A stretch of 56,983 nucleotides of DNA from a bacterium. Its GTDB lineage: Bacteria > Verrucomicrobiota > Kiritimatiellia > CAIKKV01 > CAITUY01. The DNA lies in contig JBAXWB010000031.1 in the NCBI GenBank assembly GCA_037128595.1, forward strand, positions 1-56,983, in the 5' to 3' direction. Position 1 is the first letter of the stretch; the number at the start of each line of letters is the position of its first letter. The position numbers were made by a program, and so were the translations under genes. Positions 16,065 through 25,761 of the stretch are shown one piece after another. The notes beneath the pieces were generated by a model. The model was not told the origin of the DNA, made no database searches, and saw nothing but the letters and a program-made list of their open reading frames with translations.

Positions 16065-16717
16065 TTTGAACTCGCAACTTCCCTCATCAACGCCCGCGTG
16101 GCGGCTTCCGGATCCGGGGCGGCGGTCACGGCAGTAACCAGAGCGATGATGCGGGCCCCCGCCTGGATGAGGCCGGGGAAATGACTCTGCTTAATTCCCC
16201 CCATTACCGTAAACGGCACCCGCGCCACGGCGGCAATAGTGCGAAGCCCTTCCAGACCAAGATACTCGCCCTCCCAGACCTTGGTGCCCGTGGGATAAAT
16301 CGGCCCGATATTGATATAGGACGCCCCTTCGTTCTGGGCCAGCAGCGCCTCCTCGACGGTATGAGTCGAAGCCCCGATGATCAACTCAGGGGCCAGACGC
16401 CGGGCCGCAGGAATGGGGAAATCATCCTGCCCCAGATGAACGCCATCCGCTCCGACGGCCAGCGCCACATCCACGCGGTCATTGATCATCAGGAGGCAGC
16501 CGGCAGATGCCGTCATGACCCTGACCTGTTCCGCCAGCTTCAGATACTCGCGCAACGGCATCTCCTTTTCCCTGAGTTGAATCAGTTTCACCCCGCCGGC
16601 CAGGGCCGCGCTCACAATCTCGCCGGTGCTCCGCCCCGCCGACAACGCCTGCGAGGTAACCAGGTAAAGCCCCGCCGCCCGGAACCGTTCCATCCGCTCT
16701 GCATGCAATCCACTCAT
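16046..16717 (-). CDS. thiE: Thiamine phosphate synthase
   Basis: The 223-residue TIM-barrel protein joins HMP-PP and the thiazole phosphate. It shows LIQLREKEMPLREYL, LLMINDRVDVALAVGADGVHLGQDD and GPIYPTGTK, and the phosphate loop VMGGIK. The start is ATG at 16717, which overlaps the thiH stop (ATGA), so translation is coupled. It is the last gene of the thiSGHE operon. The C-terminal SSKLKVES comes from the shared inverted repeat and is probably not functional. Confidence 0.95.
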   Translation of the reverse strand: MSGLHAERMERFRAAGLYLVTSQALSAGRSTGEIVSAALAGGVKLIQLREKEMPLREYLKLAEQVRVMTASAGCLLMINDRVDVALAVGADGVHLGQDDFPIPAARRLAPELIIGASTHTVEEALLAQNEGASYINIGPIYPTGTKVWEGEYLGLEGLRTIAAVARVPFTVMGGIKQSHFPGLIQAGARIIALVTAVTAAPDPEAATRALMREVASSKLKVES

Positions 16718-17841
16718 AATTTCCGTGTTTCGATTCCGGAATAGATCCGGTCCCAATTCTTGAACACCGGTTCCAGTCCTTTGGCCCGCAACGCAGTAAA
16801 GAACGTCTCTACATCGCGGTTGTCATTCACTTGAAACTGACCGTCGGGCGACGAGGCAGGATCCCCATAGCCGCCCACGGTGGTCCGGCTGGCAATACTC
16901 ATTTTGGAAACCCCGACCCCGGCAATTCCGTCTCGGAATCTGGCGCTTTCGCGGGTGGACATATTCAAGGGCACATCCGGCATGCAAATTCTGAAAGCGA
17001 AAATGATCCGGGCCAGAAGCCGCTCATCCACCGGGAATGGGGGCTGATAGCCCCCCTCCTGGGGACACACCCGCGGAAAGGAAATCGTCACCCCGGATTG
17101 CCAGTATTTCCGGCGCAAGGCGCGGGCATGGCGGAACAGGGCCAGTGTATCAAACATAGGGTCGCTGATCCCCAGGAGCGCGCCCAGGCCAACCTGACGG
17201 ATTCCCGCCGCCAACACCCGGGCGGGCGCGTCCAGCCGGTTGGGATAATCACGCTTGGGGCCCCAGCGGTGCAGGGCCTCATATTGAACCGGTTCATAGG
17301 TTTCCTGATACAGCGTCACGCCGACACAGCCGACCTCGGCCAGGCCGCGATACTCGGCAGTGGTCATGGGGAACGCTTCAACGGTGACGGCTGAAAAATG
17401 GTTGGCCGCTGCCGCCACGGCGTCACGCAGATAGGCGAAATCGGCCTTGGGGGAACGCTCCCCGGTGAGCAACAGCACCTCCTCAAAGCCCATCGCCTTA
17501 AGTGCCGCGAATTCATTCAGCATCTGGGCGGGAGTCAACCGGCTCCGCGGCTGGGTGCGGTCGGCGGCAAACCCGCAATAGGCACAGCCACCGGGGCAGT
17601 AATCGGAGAGGTAAAGGGGGGCATAGAGGGAGATGGTCCGTCCAAAATGACTTTCCGTCAACCGCTTCGCCCGCTGCGCGAGCTCTTCCAACAGTCCCCC
17701 GGCGGCGGGAGACACCAGCGCGGCAAAATCCGCTTCCGTCGGGGACGAGGCGGCCAGTGCCCGCCGCACATCCAATTCGGAGGCCGCATGGGCAAGGGAC
17801 AACCAGGCGGACGGATCCAACTCTGCCGGAAGCCCCTGCAT
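16714..17841 (-). CDS. thiH: 2-iminoacetate synthase (tyrosine lyase)
   Basis: The 375-residue radical SAM enzyme cleaves tyrosine to dehydroglycine for the thiazole ring. The cluster motif is CPGGCAYCGF (cysteines at about 82, 86 and 89). The C-terminal region DGIAGVGVSKMSIASRTTVGGY fits ThiH. ATG at 17841 overlaps the thiG stop (TGATG); a GTG one codon earlier is possible. Use of ThiH rather than ThiO points to an anaerobic-compatible route. The gene lies in thiSGHE. Confidence 0.95.
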   Translation of the reverse strand: MQGLPAELDPSAWLSLAHAASELDVRRALAASSPTEADFAALVSPAAGGLLEELAQRAKRLTESHFGRTISLYAPLYLSDYCPGGCAYCGFAADRTQPRSRLTPAQMLNEFAALKAMGFEEVLLLTGERSPKADFAYLRDAVAAAANHFSAVTVEAFPMTTAEYRGLAEVGCVGVTLYQETYEPVQYEALHRWGPKRDYPNRLDAPARVLAAGIRQVGLGALLGISDPMFDTLALFRHARALRRKYWQSGVTISFPRVCPQEGGYQPPFPVDERLLARIIFAFRICMPDVPLNMSTRESARFRDGIAGVGVSKMSIASRTTVGGYGDPASSPDGQFQVNDNRDVETFFTALRAKGLEPVFKNWDRIYSGIETRKL

Positions 17842-18629
17842 CACACCTGATCCCCGGACAGGAACGACGTCAGGGGACTGGTGGCTACGGCCTGTCCGCT
17901 CTGAGCCATGAGGCCGGCCTGCCGGGCCAGCGTACCCGCCTTGACCGCCATGGCAAAAGCGGACGCCATGGCCACAGGATCACCCGCGGCGGCAATCGCG
18001 CTATTGACGAGCACCGCACTGCAGCCCATCTCCATGGACGTCGCCGCTTCGGAAGGAGACCGGATGCCGGCATCCACAATGACCGGGATCCCGCTATCCG
18101 CGATAATCAACTTGACCATTTCCGCAGTGGATAAGCCATGGCCTGACCCAATGGCCGAACCCAGCGGCATCACCGCCGCACATCCCACATCCTCCAGACG
18201 CTTGGCCAGCACGGGATCAGCCGGCATATAGGGCAACACGATAAATCCCTCTTTGGCCAGTTGTCGGCAGGCCTCATAGGTCTCGATCGGATCCGGCATC
18301 AGATGATGCGGGTTGGGATGAATTTCCACTTTCACAAACCGGCTCCTGGAGAGTTCACGACCCAGCATGGCCGCCCGCACCGCTTCCGAGGCATTACGGG
18401 CTCCGGAGGTATTGGGAACCAACGTCACGCCCAGTTTGATGAGGGGCCCCAACAAGTCATCCGACGGACGTTCCCGGTTAAACCGGCGCAACGCCACCGT
18501 CACCAATTGCGCGCCCGACGCCTTGATCGCGGCCAGCATCACCTCAACAGATGAGAATTTTCCCGTGCCTACCAGCAATCGGGACTCAAACGCCTGCCCA
18601 CCCAACTTGAATGTTTTGTCGCTATTCAT
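17841..18629 (-). CDS. thiG: Thiazole synthase
   Basis: The 262-residue TIM-barrel enzyme makes the thiazole from DXP, dehydroglycine and ThiS thiocarboxylate. It shows [41 protein letters not shown] (with the family Lys), [14 protein letters not shown], and [31 protein letters not shown]. The ATG at 18629 gives the usual length; a frame extending 14 codons upstream runs over thiS. It lies 7 nt after thiS and is coupled to thiH. Confidence 0.97.
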   Translation of the reverse strand: MNSDKTFKLGGQAFESRLLVGTGKFSSVEVMLAAIKASGAQLVTVALRRFNRERPSDDLLGPLIKLGVTLVPNTSGARNASEAVRAAMLGRELSRSRFVKVEIHPNPHHLMPDPIETYEACRQLAKEGFIVLPYMPADPVLAKRLEDVGCAAVMPLGSAIGSGHGLSTAEMVKLIIADSGIPVIVDAGIRSPSEAATSMEMGCSAVLVNSAIAAAGDPVAMASAFAMAVKAGTLARQAGLMAQSGQAVATSPLTSFLSGDQV

Positions 18630-18636
18630 CACGCCA

Positions 18637-18837
18637 TCAGCCCCCGCCCATAAATGAGAGTATTTCGACACGATCCCCGGTGTTGATTACAATGCTGGCG
18701 CGTTCAGCTCTAGGGATCATCTGTTCGTTCAGCATGAGCGCCACCGCCGCTGGATTGGCTCCCAGCTCCTGCAGGAGGGAATCCAACGTGCCCCCCCCCT
18801 TATGTTCATGCGTTTGTCCATTCACTATAATAGTCAT
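18637..18837 (-). CDS. thiS: Sulfur carrier protein ThiS
   Basis: The 66-residue ubiquitin-like protein begins MTIIVNGQ and ends in MGGG, carrying the C-terminal Gly-Gly that is adenylated and thiocarboxylated. It is the first gene of thiSGHE. The adenylating enzyme ThiF is not in the operon and must be supplied elsewhere, for example by a MoeB-type protein. No TPP riboswitch motif is visible upstream. Confidence 0.9.
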   Translation of the reverse strand: MTIIVNGQTHEHKGGGTLDSLLQELGANPAAVALMLNEQMIPRAERASIVINTGDRVEILSFMGGG

Positions 18838-18960
18838 AGAATAAATAATCATACCCGACCCCTTCTCTCTGTCAAGCCAGCCACTCCAGAGGTCACTCCA
18901 GAGATGCCCTGCGAAGCCCTCTTGACGCCGCCAGCCTAAAAGAGATAAAGTATATCCACT

Positions 18961-20970
18961 ATGAGCAAAGGTTTTCAATCGCCTGTCAATCTGGCCTTTC
19001 GACTGGAAAGCCTGACCCAGTCACTGGCTAAGCTGGAGGCCCAGCCTTCCGCTGAATCTGAAAATGAAGCGCGCCGGTTGGTGACCCTCTTACGTGCCTC
19101 CAGCGAATTTCGCGGCATGGATTCCCTGCTTGCCGCCGCCCGGACGACGGAACAAGCCTCCTCCCGTGATTTTGTCGCCAAACTACAGGAGCTGATTGCG
19201 GAACTCCAACGGGCCATTGAACTCGCCCCCAGCCATCCCGGCATCATCCTGATTGTGTCATCCGACAAAAATTATACCGCCCGTCTGCAGGAATCCTTGA
19301 AGGCCCAGAACCTTGAGGCACTCGTGGCAGACTCTCCGCGCGTGGCGCGGGAACTCCTCGCGGGTTCCCCGGTCGCCTTCTGTATTGTCGACATCGTTCT
19401 GGCCGATCTGGACGGCCGGTCGTTCATCGCCGACTTACGCACGCATCCGGCGACTGCGGCCCTGCCGGTAATCGCCATCACGCCGAGCCCTTCCGAAGCC
19501 CACGGCCATACGCCGTTTGCTGTAACGGGTGCAGACAGTATCTTCTCAAAGAGCACCGCCCTTGAGGATGTCGCCAATTACCTGACACTGCGACTCAAAC
19601 GGAGCCACATGAAAGGGTTGCAGGCGCGGCGCGATCAGGTCACCGGCCTCCCCAACCGCGCCGCCTGTCATGAAATTTTCCGTCAGCTTCAACGGTCAAT
19701 TCAGGTTAATGACCCACTCGCTTTTGTCCTGGTCGGGATCCACCAGTTTTCCGCCAAGAGTACCCACTGTTCCTCCTTTGCCTGCGACGAACTCATCAGG
19801 AAAATGGGAGCCATCCTGTCTTCCGCGCTCCGGGCCACCGATGTCGTCGCACGCTGGGGGGCATCGGAATTCGCCATTCTCCTGACCGGGGAGGATCATT
19901 TCGGGGCGACGAAGGCCATTGAAAAATTACTGCCGAACCTTTCAGGCCTGACCCTCACCACCGAAACGGGGAGCATTCTCCCCATCACCGCCTGCGCGGG
20001 CATTACCATTAATGACTCCCGCACCTCGATTGAAGATGCCGCCCTCCGGGCCGAAAGCCACCTGTTCATGGCCTACAGTGATAGCGACGCCCCTTCGGGC
20101 GGTCAGCAGATTGTGTCGGACGCCGCCCCTATCTCCCACCGCGAAGAACCCGTGGCACTCTGCCTGACGAATCCAGGCATGGCCAAGGTGATCAAGCAGA
20201 TTCTCGAGCGGGAAACGTTTCGTGTGGAAATTTTCCCCGACACCGAAAGCGTCTTTCAGCGCACCACGCAAACCCCGTTCAGCCTGCTCATTCTGGATGA
20301 CGAACTTCCCGGGGAAAGCGGCTTCAAGTTGCTGCAACAGCTGAACGCGCAGGCCAATACCAGTAACCTGGGTACCATGATGATGATCAGCCGGCAGAGC
20401 AGCATTGAGCGCGTCATGAAACTGGGGGCGAATGATTATTTCCTCAAGCCGCCCACCATGCCGGAATTTCTCAGCCAGATCAGGCGGGTCATCAGCCACA
20501 ACAGTTCCGTCAATTCCAGTCCGGCGATCACGATCATGATTGCCGATCACGAATTCCCCCAGTTATTGCTGGCAGGGACCACCCTCCACCAATTGGGAAC
20601 CTGCCAGATTCTGCTGGCCAAGGGGGCGGCGGACACCCTGCAGCGGCTCAAAACCTCACATCCTGAATATCTGATCCTGAACCCCCTGATGCCCCACATC
20701 AGCCTGACCGAGTTCTTAAAACAAGTCGGTTACATGGAGTGGTTGAAACACACCAAAATTATCCTGGCCACTCCTGTGCCAACGGACCCGCTCCCCGCTT
20801 CCGACCGCCCCCTGCTGGGCGCCATCTCGCGCCCCTTCAAGCCGGTCACGCTGCTTGAGGAATTGCATCGCCTGATTCCGGCCCTCCCCAAAAACGCAAA
20901 AGGGCGTACTCCCACCGATCCCCGCCTGCTGGAACTTGAAATTCAAAGAATTCTGGCTCTCTCCGTGTAA
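18961..20970 (+). CDS. Multi-receiver response regulator with degenerate GGDEF domain
   Basis: The 669-residue protein starts with an HPt-like or helical region (1-90). Then come a receiver domain (about 95-212, phospho-acceptor D144), a GGDEF-type domain (about 220-370), a second receiver (about 397-512, acceptor D446, Lys K496) and a third receiver-like domain (about 522-640) in which the acceptor position is Asn (N574). The cyclase motif is GASEF (300-304) instead of GGDEF, so activity is doubtful, but the inhibitory-site motif RxxD (R291-D294) is intact. It may bind c-di-GMP as an effector. No partner kinase is adjacent. It is divergent from thiS. Confidence 0.85.
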   Translation: MSKGFQSPVNLAFRLESLTQSLAKLEAQPSAESENEARRLVTLLRASSEFRGMDSLLAAARTTEQASSRDFVAKLQELIAELQRAIELAPSHPGIILIVSSDKNYTARLQESLKAQNLEALVADSPRVARELLAGSPVAFCIVDIVLADLDGRSFIADLRTHPATAALPVIAITPSPSEAHGHTPFAVTGADSIFSKSTALEDVANYLTLRLKRSHMKGLQARRDQVTGLPNRAACHEIFRQLQRSIQVNDPLAFVLVGIHQFSAKSTHCSSFACDELIRKMGAILSSALRATDVVARWGASEFAILLTGEDHFGATKAIEKLLPNLSGLTLTTETGSILPITACAGITINDSRTSIEDAALRAESHLFMAYSDSDAPSGGQQIVSDAAPISHREEPVALCLTNPGMAKVIKQILERETFRVEIFPDTESVFQRTTQTPFSLLILDDELPGESGFKLLQQLNAQANTSNLGTMMMISRQSSIERVMKLGANDYFLKPPTMPEFLSQIRRVISHNSSVNSSPAITIMIADHEFPQLLLAGTTLHQLGTCQILLAKGAADTLQRLKTSHPEYLILNPLMPHISLTEFLKQVGYMEWLKHTKIILATPVPTDPLPASDRPLLGAISRPFKPVTLLEELHRLIPALPKNAKGRTPTDPRLLELEIQRILALSV

Positions 20971-20989
20971 AGCCTGTATATTGCCGGCC

Positions 20990-21946
20990 ATGAAAACACT
21001 GACATCCAAACGCATTCTAGTCACCGGCGGCGCCGGGTTTGTAGGATCCCATCTGTGCGAAACGCTTCTGGCGCAGGGACACGAAGTGATTTGTGTTGAT
21101 AATTATTTCACCGGCTCAAAGGCCAATATTGCGCATCTCCTGACCAATCCTTATTTCGAATTGATGCGACATGACGTCACCTTTCCGCTCTATGTTGAGG
21201 TAGATGAAATTTACAACATGGCCTGCCCTGCCTCGCCCGTTCATTATCAATATGATCCCGTGCAAACCACCAAGACCAGCGTGCATGGGGCCATCAATAT
21301 GCTCGGACTCGCCAAGCGCGTGCGGGCCAAAATCCTGCAGGCCTCCACCAGCGAAGTCTATGGCGACCCCCATGTCCACCCGCAACGAGAGGACTACTGG
21401 GGCCATGTCAATCCCATTGGAATCCGTTCCTGTTATGACGAAGGTAAGCGTTGCGCGGAAACCCTGTTCTTTGACTATCACCGCCAGAACAAGGTGCGTA
21501 TCAAAGTGGCGCGAATTTTCAACACCTACGGACCCCGCATGCATCCCCATGACGGACGGGTCGTCTCCAACTTTATCGTACAGGCCCTGCGCAATGATCC
21601 CATCACCATTTACGGGGATGGACGACAGACCCGCTCGTTCTGCTTTGTGAATGATCTGGTCAGCGGCCTGATGAGCCTCATGAACTCGTCGGATGACGTG
21701 ACCGGTCCGATCAACCTGGGTAATCCCGGCGAATTCACCATGCTGGAATTGGCTGAAAAGGTCATCGCGTTCTCAGGTTCTAAATCCAAGCTCAACTTCA
21801 TGCCCCTGCCCGCCGATGATCCCAAGCAGCGGCAGCCGGATATCACCTTGGCCAAGAACGTGCTCAACTGGCAACCCACCATCGCACTAGATGAGGGACT
21901 GACCCGGACGATCACCTATTTCAGAGATCTGCTGAGTCGCAGTTGA
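20990..21946 (+). CDS. UDP-glucuronate decarboxylase-like NAD-dependent epimerase
   Basis: The 318-residue short-chain dehydrogenase-type enzyme has the NAD loop [11 protein letters not shown], the catalytic SCYDEGKR segment (Tyr and Lys, YxxxK) and [22 protein letters not shown]. The combination closely matches UDP-xylose synthase (UXS). It would turn UDP-glucuronate into UDP-xylose for cell-surface glycans. A dTDP-glucose dehydratase is less likely because of the SCYDEGKR context. The ATG at 20990 starts just before the nucleotide-binding strand. GrpB follows 9 nt downstream. Confidence 0.9.
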   Translation: MKTLTSKRILVTGGAGFVGSHLCETLLAQGHEVICVDNYFTGSKANIAHLLTNPYFELMRHDVTFPLYVEVDEIYNMACPASPVHYQYDPVQTTKTSVHGAINMLGLAKRVRAKILQASTSEVYGDPHVHPQREDYWGHVNPIGIRSCYDEGKRCAETLFFDYHRQNKVRIKVARIFNTYGPRMHPHDGRVVSNFIVQALRNDPITIYGDGRQTRSFCFVNDLVSGLMSLMNSSDDVTGPINLGNPGEFTMLELAEKVIAFSGSKSKLNFMPLPADDPKQRQPDITLAKNVLNWQPTIALDEGLTRTITYFRDLLSRS

Positions 21947-21955
21947 GGCAAGAAC

Positions 21956-22483
21956 ATGATTGGCCTCAAACCTGGCACAGTTAAACTGAGCCATTACACC
22001 ACCCTCTGGCAAAAACGCTATCGGGCTGAAGCCCGGCGCCTGATCCGTTATACCGCAGGAGCCGGTTATCAACTCGAGCATATCGGCAGCACCGCCATTC
22101 ACGGACTGGATGCCAAGCCGATCATTGATCTGGCGATGATGATTCCCAGCCTGCATCACCTCTCGCGCTGGATCAAAAGACTTGAAGACGCCGGCTATAA
22201 CTACAAAGGGGAATATGGACTTCCCGGCCGACATTTTTTCACACGTGGGACCCCCGTGACGCATCATCTGCATCTCGTAGCCAAAGGCAGCGAACACTGG
22301 ATGAACTGGATTGTTTTCAGGGATTTTCTGCGCACCCACCCTGAAGAAGCGGAAAAATACAATGCCCTCAAACAGGCTCTGGCAAAAAAATACAGCCATA
22401 ACCGTGACGCCTATACTCAGGCCAAAACCCCTCTGGTCACGCAAATCCTCGCCAAAGCGTTGAAAAGGCAAAAAAAACATTAA
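21956..22483 (+). CDS. GrpB family (UPF0157) nucleotidyltransferase-fold protein
   Basis: The 175-residue protein matches GrpB: HIGSTAIHGLDAKPIIDLAM (about 42-61) is the nucleotidyltransferase-like GST...D motif, and HHLHLVAKGSEHW and FRDFLRTHPEEAEKYNALK follow. The biochemical role of the family is not well established. It lies 9 nt behind the UXS-like gene and may be transcribed with it. Confidence 0.88.
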   Translation: MIGLKPGTVKLSHYTTLWQKRYRAEARRLIRYTAGAGYQLEHIGSTAIHGLDAKPIIDLAMMIPSLHHLSRWIKRLEDAGYNYKGEYGLPGRHFFTRGTPVTHHLHLVAKGSEHWMNWIVFRDFLRTHPEEAEKYNALKQALAKKYSHNRDAYTQAKTPLVTQILAKALKRQKKH

Positions 22484-22489
22484 AGTTTG

Positions 22490-22518
22490 TTGACGGTATG
22501 GTCAGTAGCGACTAAGTT
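22490..22518 (+). promoter_or_regulatory. Possible promoter of the TetR gene
   Basis: TTGACG at 22490-22495, a 17-nt spacer and TAAGTT at 22513-22518 lie about 130 nt before the TetR start codon. The pattern fits a sigma-70-type promoter in the gap between grpB and the regulator. Confidence 0.45.
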
Positions 22519-22645
22519 GCCTCTCAACACGAGCAAAAAAGAAACCACAAGCTATTGTGGCTCTTTTCTGAAATTAGCAACAATTGACGCAACTGAAACG
22601 ATAAAAGCGACTGGGCAGTCATACTTGACCGACTGGCGATTAAAA

Positions 22646-23287
22646 ATGGACGACGAACCAGACCCTAGAACTGAGGGCAGAGCATCGCGAAGGGCCACCA
22701 AAACCCGGAACCGATTGCTGGACGCTGCCCTCTATATCTTCAATACCAAAGGGATTGAAGGTTGCGCAATTGAAGATATCACCGAAAGTGCTGATGTGGG
22801 TAAAGGCACCTTTTATCGCCATTTCATGGACAAACTGGATATTCTCCGGACCCTTCTTGATCTGGCGGCCGATGACCTGATCGGGCGACTGCCGCCTGCG
22901 GATGCTCCTGCGCTCTCCTATGAAGACCGGATTACCCAGCTTTTCAATGCGCATGTTACCTTCCTGGCCGAGCGCTCAGACCTGTTTTTCGTTTTTTTAC
23001 AAGGGCAAACGATGGTCGCCACCCGCTCATCCGCCCTGCCGGGGCTTCAACCCCCGTTCGCCCGCTACATTGCCGAATTGGAACGGCGCGTCACGCCGGT
23101 CCTTCCGGTTCCTCCTGACGCCGGTGAAGCCCGGCGCATGGCCGTGACCATCAGCGCCCTGATTTGCGGCAACATTACCGTAGGCATGTCCATTTTAAGC
23201 AGCAAACATGACGTGATCAACACCCTTGAACTGGCACGACAGTCGTGGCTGGTCGGCACGTCGCAACGACTGAGGTGCGCCGTGTAG
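22646..23287 (+). CDS. TetR/AcrR family transcription regulator
   Basis: The 213-residue protein has a TetR DNA-binding domain at about 17-65 (TRNRLLDAALYIFNTKGIEGCAIEDITESADVGKGTFYRHFMDK). The rest is the helical ligand domain, which I cannot assign. The ATG at 22646 is used because translation further up does not resemble the family; the ribosome site is weak. It lies 64 nt upstream of kamA in the same direction, so it is the likely regulator of the kamA cluster. Confidence 0.85.
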   Translation: MDDEPDPRTEGRASRRATKTRNRLLDAALYIFNTKGIEGCAIEDITESADVGKGTFYRHFMDKLDILRTLLDLAADDLIGRLPPADAPALSYEDRITQLFNAHVTFLAERSDLFFVFLQGQTMVATRSSALPGLQPPFARYIAELERRVTPVLPVPPDAGEARRMAVTISALICGNITVGMSILSSKHDVINTLELARQSWLVGTSQRLRCAV

Positions 23288-23351
23288 ATCGGCCGTCGAG
23301 GTGTAGTTTTTCCGGAATTGAAACTGTTTTTTGAATGAAGGATTTTTTTAA

Positions 23352-24761
23352 ATGAATAGCAATAATATGACGCAAGAATCTGTATCCGTTAAAGAAGAGC
23401 CTCCGCTTAGTAGTAGTGACGAGCCTGCAAGTACAAGCTCTGCCGCGCCCCTGACCGCCTCCACTCTCAACCCCCTACAGCATCCGAAATGGAATGATTG
23501 GCGCTGGCAGGTTCGGAACCGTATCCGGACGTTCAATGATTTGACTGAATTTTTCCCGTCGCTCAAGACCAATAAGGGCATCGCCCGGGTATGCGAAAAA
23601 TATCCGATGGCCATCACCCCTTATTATGCCTCCCTCATCAAAACGACGGACCTGTCTGATCCCGTCTTCCAGATGAGTGTGCCGCAGGGTCAGGAATTGT
23701 TTGCCCCCGATTTCCTGCATGCCGATCCCCTGGAGGAAGAGGAAGATATGCCCGTGCCGGGCCTGATTCACCGCTATCGCGACCGGGCGCTCCTCATGGC
23801 GACGACCATGTGCTCGATGTATTGCCGCCACTGCACCCGGAAGCGCGTGGCCGGCTATCAGGAATCCTGTATTGATCTCGCCCAGCTCAACGCCATCACC
23901 GGCTATCTCCGCGCCCATCCGGAAATCAAGGATGTGGTCATCTCCGGCGGGGACCCGCTGACCATGGCCACCTCCCTGCTGGAACGGATTCTGGCGGCGG
24001 TGCGTTCGGTTCCCAGTGTGGACATCATCCGCATCGGCACCCGCGTGCCGGTGGTGCTACCCCAGCGGATCAATTCGGAACTGACCCAGATGCTGGCGAA
24101 ATACCACCCGGTATGGGTGAACACCCATTTCAATCATCCGAACGAGATCACCCCGGAATCCACGGCCGCCTGCGCGAAGCTGGTCAATGCCGGGATTCCA
24201 CTCGGGAATCAAACCGTGCTGTTGCGGGGCATCAACGACACCCCGCAGGTAATGGAAGAACTCCTGCGCGGGCTCGTCAAAATCCGCGTACGGCCCTACT
24301 ACTTATTCCAGTGCGATCTGGTACGGGGGGTGGAACATTTCCGTACGCCGATCAGCAAGGGGATTGAGATCATGGAATATCTCCGCGGCCGCTTGAGCGG
24401 TCTGGCCATCCCGGCGTATGTGGTGGATGCCCCGCACGGCGGCGGCAAGATTCCCGTATTGCCTAATTATATCATCTCGTCCAGCCCGACCCACACCGTG
24501 TTGCGCAACTTCGAGGGGATGATCGTGAATTATCCCGAGCCCATGGAACCCATGGCCCGTACACCGTCTCCGGCCGGGGCGCGCAGCGGAAGCCACGGCG
24601 TCTGGGAAGTGGCCGCAGGCCATACCTCGGTGATCACCCCCGCCGGCTCCAACCGAAACAAACGCCGGGCGGCCCGCAAGTATCAGAAACCGGATGCGGG
24701 ACAGGAACATCCGGAGTTCCGGATCCTGCTGGAATCGCTCATGGCGGAAGGCGGAGGGTAA
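23352..24761 (+). CDS. kamA: Lysine 2,3-aminomutase
   Basis: The 469-residue radical SAM/PLP enzyme has the cluster motif CSMYCRHC (C154, C158, C161). D322 (in FQCDL) and D359 (in VVDAP) match the two Asp that hold the lysine side chain in clostridial LAM, with the same 37-residue distance. K366 in PHGGGKIPVLPNY is the PLP lysine. These points favour lysine over glutamate as substrate and argue against EpmB. It interconverts L-lysine and L-beta-lysine. The N-terminus has an acidic/Ser-rich extension of about 40 residues, and the C-terminal zinc-site cysteines of clostridial LAM are absent. It leads a coupled cluster with two ATP-grasp enzymes. Confidence 0.9.
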   Translation: MNSNNMTQESVSVKEEPPLSSSDEPASTSSAAPLTASTLNPLQHPKWNDWRWQVRNRIRTFNDLTEFFPSLKTNKGIARVCEKYPMAITPYYASLIKTTDLSDPVFQMSVPQGQELFAPDFLHADPLEEEEDMPVPGLIHRYRDRALLMATTMCSMYCRHCTRKRVAGYQESCIDLAQLNAITGYLRAHPEIKDVVISGGDPLTMATSLLERILAAVRSVPSVDIIRIGTRVPVVLPQRINSELTQMLAKYHPVWVNTHFNHPNEITPESTAACAKLVNAGIPLGNQTVLLRGINDTPQVMEELLRGLVKIRVRPYYLFQCDLVRGVEHFRTPISKGIEIMEYLRGRLSGLAIPAYVVDAPHGGGKIPVLPNYIISSSPTHTVLRNFEGMIVNYPEPMEPMARTPSPAGARSGSHGVWEVAAGHTSVITPAGSNRNKRRAARKYQKPDAGQEHPEFRILLESLMAEGGG

Positions 24762-24768
24762 CCCCCGC

Positions 24769-25761
24769 GTGAGCTTAACCATCGGTTTGACCTACGACCT
24801 GAAACGCGACTACCTCGCTCTTGGCTACAAGGAGGAGGAAGTCGCTGAGTTTGACGCGGATATCACGATCGATACCATTGAGCGCACCATTGCAGAGCTC
24901 GGGTTCAAGACCGACCGGATCGGCCATGTCCGCGCCCTGTGCACCAGACTCGCCGCCGGGGCCCGCTGGGATCTGGTCTTCAACATCGCAGAAGGCGTGT
25001 CCGGCCGGAGCCGGGAAGCACAGATTCCCTGCCTGCTGGAGGCCTATGATATTCCCTATACCCTGTCGGATCCGCTGGTCTGCGCCGTCACCCTCGACAA
25101 GGCGGTGGCCAAACGGATTCTGAAGGCGGAAGGCCTCAACACGGCGGGCTTCCATGTGGTTCACACCGAATCCGACGTGGCGAAGGTTAACCTCCCCTTC
25201 CCTCTGTTTGCCAAGCCGATTGCCGAGGGTACCGGCAAGGGCATTGACCGCGCCTCGCGCATCACGAACGCCGCCGAGTTACGGGCCGTCTGCCAGACCT
25301 TGCTGCTGAAGTTCAATCAGCCCGTCCTGATTGAGGAATATCTGCCCGGCCGCGAATTTACCGTGGCCATCCTGGGCACGGGCCCCCAGGCGCGGGTCAT
25401 GGGTACGATGGAAGTCTGTTTCCGCGACACCTCCACGCCCACCATCTACACCTACGAGGTGAAGGAAAACTACACCAGTCATGTGGATTATCACTGCCCG
25501 CCCCGGACCCCGGAGACCGAAGCCGTTGAAAGGCTGGCCCTGGACTCCTATCGTGCGCTGGAACTGCGCGACGCCGGCCGCGTGGATATCCGCTTGGATC
25601 GTGACAACCGGCCCTCGTTTATGGAGGTTAATCCGCTCCCTGGCCTGAATCCGCTCCACTCGGATCTCCCCATCATCGGCAAACTGATTGGCATGAGCTA
25701 CCGGGACATTATCCGTTCCATCATCGAGAGCGCCCGGACCCGGATCGCCAAACCCGCATGA
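24769..25761 (+). CDS. D-Ala-D-Ala ligase-like ATP-grasp enzyme
   Basis: The 330-residue protein has an ATP-grasp fold: FAKPIAEGTGKGI (nucleotide loop), LIEEYLPGREFTVAILG, and the metal/substrate end motif FMEVNPLPGLNP. These match Ddl-type ligases. The Ddl N-terminal signature (GGxSxE) is missing and replaced by IGLTYDLKRDYLALGY, so it is a separate subfamily. It probably joins an amino acid carboxylate to an amine with ATP. GTG at 24769 is chosen because it falls 7 nt after the kamA stop with GGAGGG before it. The next gene overlaps by 4 nt (ATGA). Confidence 0.85.
   Translation: MSLTIGLTYDLKRDYLALGYKEEEVAEFDADITIDTIERTIAELGFKTDRIGHVRALCTRLAAGARWDLVFNIAEGVSGRSREAQIPCLLEAYDIPYTLSDPLVCAVTLDKAVAKRILKAEGLNTAGFHVVHTESDVAKVNLPFPLFAKPIAEGTGKGIDRASRITNAAELRAVCQTLLLKFNQPVLIEEYLPGREFTVAILGTGPQARVMGTMEVCFRDTSTPTIYTYEVKENYTSHVDYHCPPRTPETEAVERLALDSYRALELRDAGRVDIRLDRDNRPSFMEVNPLPGLNPLHSDLPIIGKLIGMSYRDIIRSIIESARTRIAKPA

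Noticed and set aside
18838-18960. Possible TPP riboswitch upstream of thiS
   Set aside because: Neither the CTGAGA nor the CCTGATCTGGATAATGCC type motif is present on the minus strand.
19942-20550. Minus-strand frame of 202 codons opposite the multi-receiver regulator
   Set aside because: Shadow frame; His/Asp/Arg-rich translation without motifs.
23352-24761. EpmB (EF-P beta-lysylation) instead of lysine 2,3-aminomutase
   Set aside because: Both substrate Asp of LAM are present at the right spacing, the protein is longer than EpmB, and no epmA or efp gene is adjacent.
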